Assembly: GCF_000143415.4 (NCBI RefSeq)
Contig: NW_003314279.1
Location: forward strand, 1,562,735 to 1,626,734
DNA length: 64,000 bases
Direction: 5' to 3'
Source: Selaginella moellendorffii
Taxonomy: Eukaryota; Streptophyta; Lycopodiopsida; Selaginellales; Selaginellaceae
Of this stretch, positions 63,791 to 64,000 are shown piece by piece (within the stretch, counting starts at the first letter, position 1; every line of letters starts with the position of its first letter). The notes under the pieces were generated by a model that worked only from the letters and a program-made list of their open reading frames with translations, ran no database searches and had not been told where the DNA came from. A program made the position numbers and the translations under genes.

Positions 63791-64000
63791 GTACGCGCTA
63801 CTTTCCAAGCTTTCTGAATGCGTCCTGGTCGAGCTTGAGTGTGGAGTCAGACTGTGATCCCTGGCAATAGTGGTCTAACTGGCTGCGTTACCTTGTTTTT
63901 TATTTTTTACATGTGTGTTGATCATGGGGCCATCCTGGAAGCGTTTAAAGGGCTTCCTTGAAGACATTGTGTTTGACCGAATTCCTAAATGCTAGGCGGT
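63791..64000. other. Right edge of window
   Basis: Possibly intron after the third TPR exon. No further TPR-coding sequence recognised. Confidence 0.4.

Overview
The window looks like nuclear DNA of a land plant, most probably a lycophyte of the Selaginella type. Several genes are cut by many very short introns (about 45 to 75 bp, GT-AG, rarely GC-AG). The proteins are plant-type: FTSH4, a full-size PDR/ABCG transporter, ELP3, a SECRET AGENT-like TPR protein and a bulb-lectin protein. LTR retrotransposons fill the gaps. Species assignment is inference; no database was searched.

Layout. 1-388: 5' part of an EF-hand gene (minus strand), cut by the window edge. 897-12619: three minus-strand genes, FTSH4 (7 exons, 707 aa), a PDR-type ABCG transporter (22 exons, 1446 aa) and ELP3 (9 exons, 557 aa); the reading frame is consistent across every splice junction read. 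12864-13778: an intronless, secreted GNA-lectin-like gene. 14226-18687: a Ty3/gypsy element (family 1) with 175-bp LTRs and a 4-bp target duplication. 18690-21498: AT-rich ground with a heavily decayed family-1 copy and two perfect inverted repeats. 21499-31786: a second, direct copy of the FTSH4-PDR-ELP3 block. In it FTSH4 is a truncated ruin, ELP3 has frameshifts and a nonsense codon, and the PDR transporter appears intact.

32286-64000 is a nested retrotransposon graveyard. Gypsy family 2 (minus, 32286-about 37620) has intron-like insertions in its reverse transcriptase. It is interrupted by a 538-bp TRIM (miniature LTR element, 36340-36877) with a perfect 5-bp target duplication. A second, older TRIM (40119-40692) sits in a decayed family-1 copy. 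A 7.4-kb non-coding LARD-like element (44332-51754) carries minisatellite-bearing LTRs, a tRNA-Met-type primer site and a perfect 5-bp duplication; it split a third gypsy-like element. Another family-1 element lies at 56086-61079. At the right edge (63475-63790) are three exons of a plus-strand TPR protein resembling the O-GlcNAc transferase SEC.

How the parts fit. The duplicated host block holds a mitochondrial i-AAA protease, a membrane exporter and the catalytic subunit of Elongator. They are not a pathway; they share a locus and were copied together, and only the transporter seems to have been kept in two working copies. The transposons record a relative order of insertion: old family-1 copies (many C-to-T and G-to-A changes), then TRIM and LARD insertions into them, then the better-preserved family-1 elements.
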